A program made the position numbers and the translations under genes. From Nocardioides ferulae (lineage in GTDB: Bacteria; Actinomycetota; Actinomycetes; Propionibacteriales; Nocardioidaceae): a stretch of DNA of 58,953 nucleotides. Under the pieces are notes generated by a model. That model saw only the letters and a program-made list of their open reading frames with translations. It had not been told where the DNA came from and searched no databases. The stretch is from positions 1 through 58,953 of the forward strand of contig NZ_QZVR01000031.1 of NCBI RefSeq assembly GCF_003660455.1, given 5' to 3'. This document shows positions 55,225 through 58,953 of the stretch, piece by piece; position 1 is the first letter of the stretch, and every line of letters begins with the position of its first letter.

Positions 55225-56658
55225 GTGAGCAAGGTCCTCACCTCCCTCCCCGCCGGCGAGCGCGTCGGCATCGCCTTCTCGGGAGGACTCGACACCTCGG
55301 TCGCCGTCGCGTGGATGCGCGACAAGGGCGCGGTGCCGTGCACCTACACCGCCGACCTGGGCCAGTACGACGAGCCGGACGTGTCCGGCGTCCCGACCCG
55401 CGCCATGGAGTACGGCGCCGAGCTGGCCCGCGTCATCGACTGCCGGCCCCAGTTGGTCGAGGAGGGCCTGGCGGCGCTCGCCTGCGGTGCCTTCCACATC
55501 CGCTCCGGCGGGCGCGCCTACTTCAACACCACGCCGCTCGGGCGGGCCGTGACCGGCACCATGCTGGTGCGCGCCATGCACGAGGACGGTGTCGACATCT
55601 GGGGCGACGGCTCGACGTTCAAGGGCAACGACATCGAGCGGTTCTACCGCTACGGACTGCTGGCCAACCCGGCGCTGCGGATCTACAAGCCCTGGCTGGA
55701 CCCCGACTTCGTGCACGAGCTCGGCGGCCGGGTGGAGATGAGCCAGTGGCTGATCGCGCACGGACTGCCCTACCGCGACTCGCAGGAGAAGGCGTACTCG
55801 ACCGACGCCAACATCTGGGGCGCCACCCACGAGGCGAAGACGCTCGAGCACCTGGACACCTCGCTGGAGGTGGTGCAGCCGATCATGGGGGTCCGTTTCT
55901 GGGACCCCGCTGTCCAGATCGAGACCGAGGACGTCACGGTCGCCTTCGAGGCGGGCCTGCCCGTGGCCATCAACGGCCGGCGGTTCGAGGATTCAGTGGC
56001 TCTGGTCCAGGAGGCCAACGCGATCGGCGGCCGCCACGGGCTGGGCATGTCGGACCAGATCGAGAACCGGATCATCGAGGCCAAGTCGCGGGGGGTCTAC
56101 GAGGCGCCCGGCATGGCGCTGCTGTGGCTGACCTACGAGCGGTTGATGAACGCGATCCACAACGAGGACACGCTCGCGAACTACTACGCCAACGGACGCC
56201 GGCTGGGCCGGCTGCTCTACGAGGGCCGCTGGCTCGACCCCCAGGCGCTGATGCTGCGCGAGTCGATCCAGCGCTGGGTCTCCTCGGTGGTCACCGGCGA
56301 GGTCACCGTCCGGCTCCGGCGCGGCGAGGACTACACGATCCTGAACACCGACGGCCCGGCGTTCTCCTACCACCCCGAGAAGCTGTCGATGGAGCGCACC
56401 GCCAACGCCGCGTTCGGCCCGTTGGACCGCATCGGCCAGCTGACCATGCGCAACCTCGACATCGCCGACTCGCGGGCGATGCTGGAGCTGTACGCCGACC
56501 AGCCGCTGGACCAGGGCACGGTCCTGGTCGAGCACGGCACCCTGTTCGGCGACCTGCCGCACGGCGGCTACGACCAGATCACGGCCAACCCGGAGGTGCT
56601 CACCGAGCCAGACGAGGAGGCGCTGGACGCCGCCGCGATGGAGGCGGGGAACGACTGA
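55225..56658 (+). CDS. argG: Argininosuccinate synthase, type 2
   Basis: Joins citrulline and aspartate. The product is 477 aa, the long E. coli-like type. The ATP pyrophosphatase loop is AFSGGLDTS, followed by YTADLGQYDEPD, FNTTPLGRAVTGTMLV and DGSTFKGNDIERFYRYG. The type-1 form of about 400 aa, found in mycobacteria, lacks these. GTG 55225 follows GAAGGA. TGATG junction with argH. Confidence 0.96.
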   Translation: MSKVLTSLPAGERVGIAFSGGLDTSVAVAWMRDKGAVPCTYTADLGQYDEPDVSGVPTRAMEYGAELARVIDCRPQLVEEGLAALACGAFHIRSGGRAYFNTTPLGRAVTGTMLVRAMHEDGVDIWGDGSTFKGNDIERFYRYGLLANPALRIYKPWLDPDFVHELGGRVEMSQWLIAHGLPYRDSQEKAYSTDANIWGATHEAKTLEHLDTSLEVVQPIMGVRFWDPAVQIETEDVTVAFEAGLPVAINGRRFEDSVALVQEANAIGGRHGLGMSDQIENRIIEAKSRGVYEAPGMALLWLTYERLMNAIHNEDTLANYYANGRRLGRLLYEGRWLDPQALMLRESIQRWVSSVVTGEVTVRLRRGEDYTILNTDGPAFSYHPEKLSMERTANAAFGPLDRIGQLTMRNLDIADSRAMLELYADQPLDQGTVLVEHGTLFGDLPHGGYDQITANPEVLTEPDEEALDAAAMEAGND

Positions 56659-58097
56659 TGGGCGAGCGGACCAACCCCGACGAGCACGGCACCAACACCG
56701 GCAAGCTGTGGGGGGGCCGCTTCGCGGGCGGCCCGTCTCCCGAGCTCGACGAGCTGTCGCGCTCGACCCACTTCGACTGGCGGCTCACTCCCTACGACCT
56801 GGCCGGATCGCGGGCGCACGCGAACGCGCTGCAGCGCGCCGGGCTGCTCACCGACGCCGACCACGCGGAGCTGCTGCGCGGCCTGCAGGCGCTGGGAGAG
56901 CGGTTCGCGGGGGGCACCCTGCGCCCGGACCCGAGCGACGAGGACGTGCACGGGGCGCTGGAGCGGCTGCTTCTGGAGGAGGTGGGCCCCGAGGTCGGCG
57001 GCAGGCTGCGGGCGGGCCGCTCGCGCAACGACCAGATCGCCACGCTGTTCAAGGTGTTCCTGCGTGACCACGGACGGGTGGTCGCCGGCCACGTGCTCGA
57101 CCTGGTCGAGGCGATCGCCGAGCAGGCCGAGGCCCACCTGGACGTGATCATGCCCGGGCGCACACACCTGCAGCACGCGCAGCCGGTGCTGCTCTCGCAC
57201 CACCTGCTGGCGCACGCGTGGGCGCTGCTGCGCGACGTCGACCGGCTCGCCGACTGGGACGCTCGGGTGGCCGACGACTCGCCGTACGGCTCGGGGGCGT
57301 TGGCCGGGCAGAGCCTTGGCCTCGACCCGACCGGTGTGGCCGAGGAGCTCGGCTTCACCGGCTCCACCGCGAACTCCATCGACGGCACCGCCTCGCGGGA
57401 CTTCGTGGCGGAGTTCGCGTTCGTGGCCGCGATGACCGGGGTGGACGTCAGCCGGCTGGCGGAGGAGGTGATCCTCTGGGCCACCCGCGAGTTCGGCTTC
57501 GTGACCCTGCACGACTCGTGGTCGACGGGGTCGAGCATCATGCCGCAGAAGAAGAACCCCGACATCGCGGAGCTGGCCCGCGGCAAGGCGGGCCGGCTGA
57601 TCGGCAACCTGAGCGGTCTGCTGGCCACCCTCAAGGCGCTGCCGTTGGCCTACAACCGGGACCTGCAGGAGGACAAGGAGCCCGTCTTCGACTCGGTGGA
57701 CACGCTGGAGGTCCTGCTGCCGGCGTTCACCGGCATGGTGGCGTCGCTGGTCTTCCACGGCGACCGGATGGCCGAGCTGGCCCCGCAGGGGTTCAGCCTG
57801 GCCACCGATGTCGCCGAGTGGCTGGTGCGCGAGGGCGTCCCCTTCCGGGTGGCGCACGAGGTCGCCGGCGCGTGTGTCCGGCGCTGCGAGGAGCTGGGCA
57901 TCGAGCTGGCCGACCTCACCGACGAGCAGTTCGCGCAGATCTCGCCGCACCTGCACCCGGGGGTCCGCTCGGTGCTCACCGTGCAGGGCTCGGTGGCCTC
58001 GCGCGACGGGCGCGGCGGCACCGCCGGCGTGCGCGTGCGCGAGCAGCTCGACGAGCTGCGGACCAGGGCCACCCGCCACCGTGCCCGGTTCCTGTGA
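56658..58097 (+). CDS. argH: Argininosuccinate lyase
   Basis: Last step of arginine synthesis, releasing fumarate. The product is 479 aa of the fumarase/aspartase superfamily. KLWGGRFAGG starts the conserved part; GRSRNDQIATLF, PGRTHLQHAQPVLLSHH (catalytic His) and the signature GSSIMPQKKNPD with the catalytic Ser near 292-293 follow. ATG 56658 shares its A with the argG stop. Overlaps the glycosylase gene by 17 bp. Confidence 0.97.
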   Translation: MGERTNPDEHGTNTGKLWGGRFAGGPSPELDELSRSTHFDWRLTPYDLAGSRAHANALQRAGLLTDADHAELLRGLQALGERFAGGTLRPDPSDEDVHGALERLLLEEVGPEVGGRLRAGRSRNDQIATLFKVFLRDHGRVVAGHVLDLVEAIAEQAEAHLDVIMPGRTHLQHAQPVLLSHHLLAHAWALLRDVDRLADWDARVADDSPYGSGALAGQSLGLDPTGVAEELGFTGSTANSIDGTASRDFVAEFAFVAAMTGVDVSRLAEEVILWATREFGFVTLHDSWSTGSSIMPQKKNPDIAELARGKAGRLIGNLSGLLATLKALPLAYNRDLQEDKEPVFDSVDTLEVLLPAFTGMVASLVFHGDRMAELAPQGFSLATDVAEWLVREGVPFRVAHEVAGACVRRCEELGIELADLTDEQFAQISPHLHPGVRSVLTVQGSVASRDGRGGTAGVRVREQLDELRTRATRHRARFL

Positions 58098-58677
58098 CCT
58101 GGACCGGCTGCTCTCCGGCCCGGTCCTCGAGGTGGCTCCCCGGTTGCTGGGGACGGTGATCCGGCACGGGGAGGTCGCGGTCCGGTTGACCGAGGTCGAG
58201 GCGTACGCCGGCCCGGACGACCCGGGCTCCCACGCCTTCCGTGGGCGGACCCGGCGCAACGCGACGATGTTCGGTCCCCGAGGCCGGCTCTACTGCTACT
58301 TCACCTACGGGATGCACGTGTGCTGCAACGTGGTGGTGGGGGAGCGGGGCGACCCTGCCGCGGTGCTGCTCCGCGCCGGCGAGGTCGTCGACGGGGTCGA
58401 GGTGGCGCGGGAGCGGCGTCCGGGCAGCTCGGACCGCGACCTGGCGCGCGGACCCGCACGGCTGTGCCGGGCACTCGGCCTGGACCTGGGCCACGACGGC
58501 GCCGATCTCGCCGTGGGGCCGGTGCTGCTGCGACCGGGCACGCCTCCGGCCGAGCTCTCCAGCGGCCCGCGGGTGGGTCTGCGGGGAGCTCCGGATCGGC
58601 CCTGGCGGTTCTGGGCCACGGGGGACCCGACGGTCTCCGCCTACCGCCCGGCGAAGCGGCTCGGACCACGGGCGTGA
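58081..58677 (+). CDS. mpg: 3-methyladenine DNA glycosylase (AAG/MPG family)
   Basis: Excises alkylated purines in base excision repair. The product is 198 aa. Family residues are RLTEVEAYAGPDDPGSHAF with the catalytic Glu, RNATMFGPRGRLYCYFTYGMH with the DNA-intercalating Tyr, and GPRVGL near the C-terminus. GTG 58081 lies inside the argH end; no other start fits before the conserved LLGTVI. Last gene before the rRNA operon. Confidence 0.93.
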   Translation: MPGSCDLDRLLSGPVLEVAPRLLGTVIRHGEVAVRLTEVEAYAGPDDPGSHAFRGRTRRNATMFGPRGRLYCYFTYGMHVCCNVVVGERGDPAAVLLRAGEVVDGVEVARERRPGSSDRDLARGPARLCRALGLDLGHDGADLAVGPVLLRPGTPPAELSSGPRVGLRGAPDRPWRFWATGDPTVSAYRPAKRLGPRA

Positions 58678-58695
58678 GCCTCCGGGGGCCCCGAT

Positions 58696-58724
58696 TTTGT
58701 CTGCCCGCAACGAGTGTGTAATGT
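58696..58724 (+). promoter_or_regulatory. rRNA operon promoter P1 (putative)
   Basis: TTGTCT (58697-58702), or TTTGTC one base earlier, and TAATGT (58719-58724) are separated by 16-17 bp in an AT-richer stretch right after the glycosylase gene. Confidence 0.55.
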
Positions 58725-58827
58725 TCCTTCTCGCCGCGGCACGCGGCTCCCTCTCCCGGCCAACCGGCCGAACCGGAAGGGTACAAGCGCGCCACGGCCC
58801 CGCAGGATCGCGGCCGACAACCTCGAG

Positions 58828-58856
58828 TTGACGAGCCGAAGCCAGTCGGGTAAGTT
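58828..58856 (+). promoter_or_regulatory. rRNA operon promoter P2
   Basis: TTGACG (58828-58833), a 17-bp spacer and TAAGTT (58851-58856) make the best principal-sigma promoter in the window. It is 60-70 bp before the rRNA leader motif. Confidence 0.75.
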
Positions 58857-58914
58857 TGGTCAGGTTTCCCCGCCGCCAGAGCCGGAAGGTTCTGGGACGG
58901 TGTGCGTCTGATTC

Positions 58915-58953
58915 TTGAGAACTCAACAGTGTGTCATAGTCGACGAATTAGTT
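58915..58953 (+). ncRNA. Start of an rRNA operon leader (16S gene beyond the window)
   Basis: TTGAGAACTCAACAGTGTGT begins at 58915. Its TTGAG-aa-CTCAA stem and the following CATAGTCGACGAATTAGTT-type sequence are hallmarks of actinobacterial 16S rRNA leaders. The mature 16S 5' end is not reached. An open frame at 58714-58911 here is a shadow. Confidence 0.8.

Noticed and set aside
58714..58911. 65-codon open frame before the rRNA leader
   Set aside because: It overlaps both rRNA promoters and has no coding character.

Overview
The window is chromosomal DNA of a very high-GC actinobacterium, most like a Nocardioidaceae (Nocardioides-type) genome. Evidence for this is the mycobacterial-type integration host factor gene beside gmk and rpoZ, an actinobacterial PriA that has lost its helicase motifs, a PASTA-domain serine/threonine kinase, a mycothiol-dependent-type enzyme, PheS with a Cys-rich insert, frequent GTG starts, GTGA/ATGA stop-start overlaps, and several promoters of the form TAG(G/A)(N)T placed 6-8 nt before a start codon. 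It is mostly a dense housekeeping region, with short accessory stretches where most of the interest lies.

Layout. 1-2441: PASTA kinase and a convergent TetR regulator whose stop codons overlap in CTAG. 2560-11291: pyrimidine operon carA-carB-pyrD-pyrK-like-pyrD-like-pyrF-lipoprotein, preceded by a PyrR-type RNA hairpin that covers the carA Shine-Dalgarno. It contains a normal class-2 PyrD and, in addition, a PyrK-like/class-1B-like pair whose catalytic subunit lacks the catalytic Cys and most orotate ligands. 11309-13379: reverse operon of an XRE-cupin regulator, a solo B3/4-domain protein and a PaiB-family protein, with an operator. 13438-22482: mihF-gmk-rpoZ-coaBC-metK-priA-def-fmt-rsmB.

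22483-29302: a mixed nucleic-acid repair stretch. A divergent AAA ATPase / LigD-type polymerase pair is bracketed by two 62-bp inverted copies of one repeat. A Zn-ribbon protein and rpe follow, then hen1-pnkp, the bacterial RNA repair pair. 29394-33684: FMN riboswitch and the rib operon ribD-ribE-ribM(pnuC-like)-ribBA-ribH. 33721-35318: hisE-hisG and a PH-domain protein. 35326-38614: reverse genes for an aldose epimerase and for a membrane protein / PLP enzyme / P-loop kinase operon. 38678-41769: SseB-like protein, structured leader, infC (AUC start), rpmI, rplT, rRNA methyltransferase. 41776-45559: secreted protein, orphan histidine kinase, envelope protein. 45604-49300: pheS-pheT. 49326-50123: mycothiol-dependent-type enzyme. 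50226-58097: argC-J-B-D-R-G-H with no argF. 58081-58677: 3-methyladenine glycosylase. The right edge carries two promoters and the leader of an rRNA operon whose 16S gene must begin just beyond the window.

The genes supply nucleotides (pyr, gmk), cofactors (FMN/FAD, CoA, SAM), arginine, translation initiation and elongation (def, fmt, infC, pheST, ribosomal proteins) and RNA repair. The strongest candidates for unusual biology are the PyrD-like/PyrK-like pair, the repeat-bracketed ATPase-polymerase cassette beside the RNA repair operon, and the solo B3/4 operon. All functional calls come from reading the translated sequences and motifs by eye; no database search or folding computation was run.
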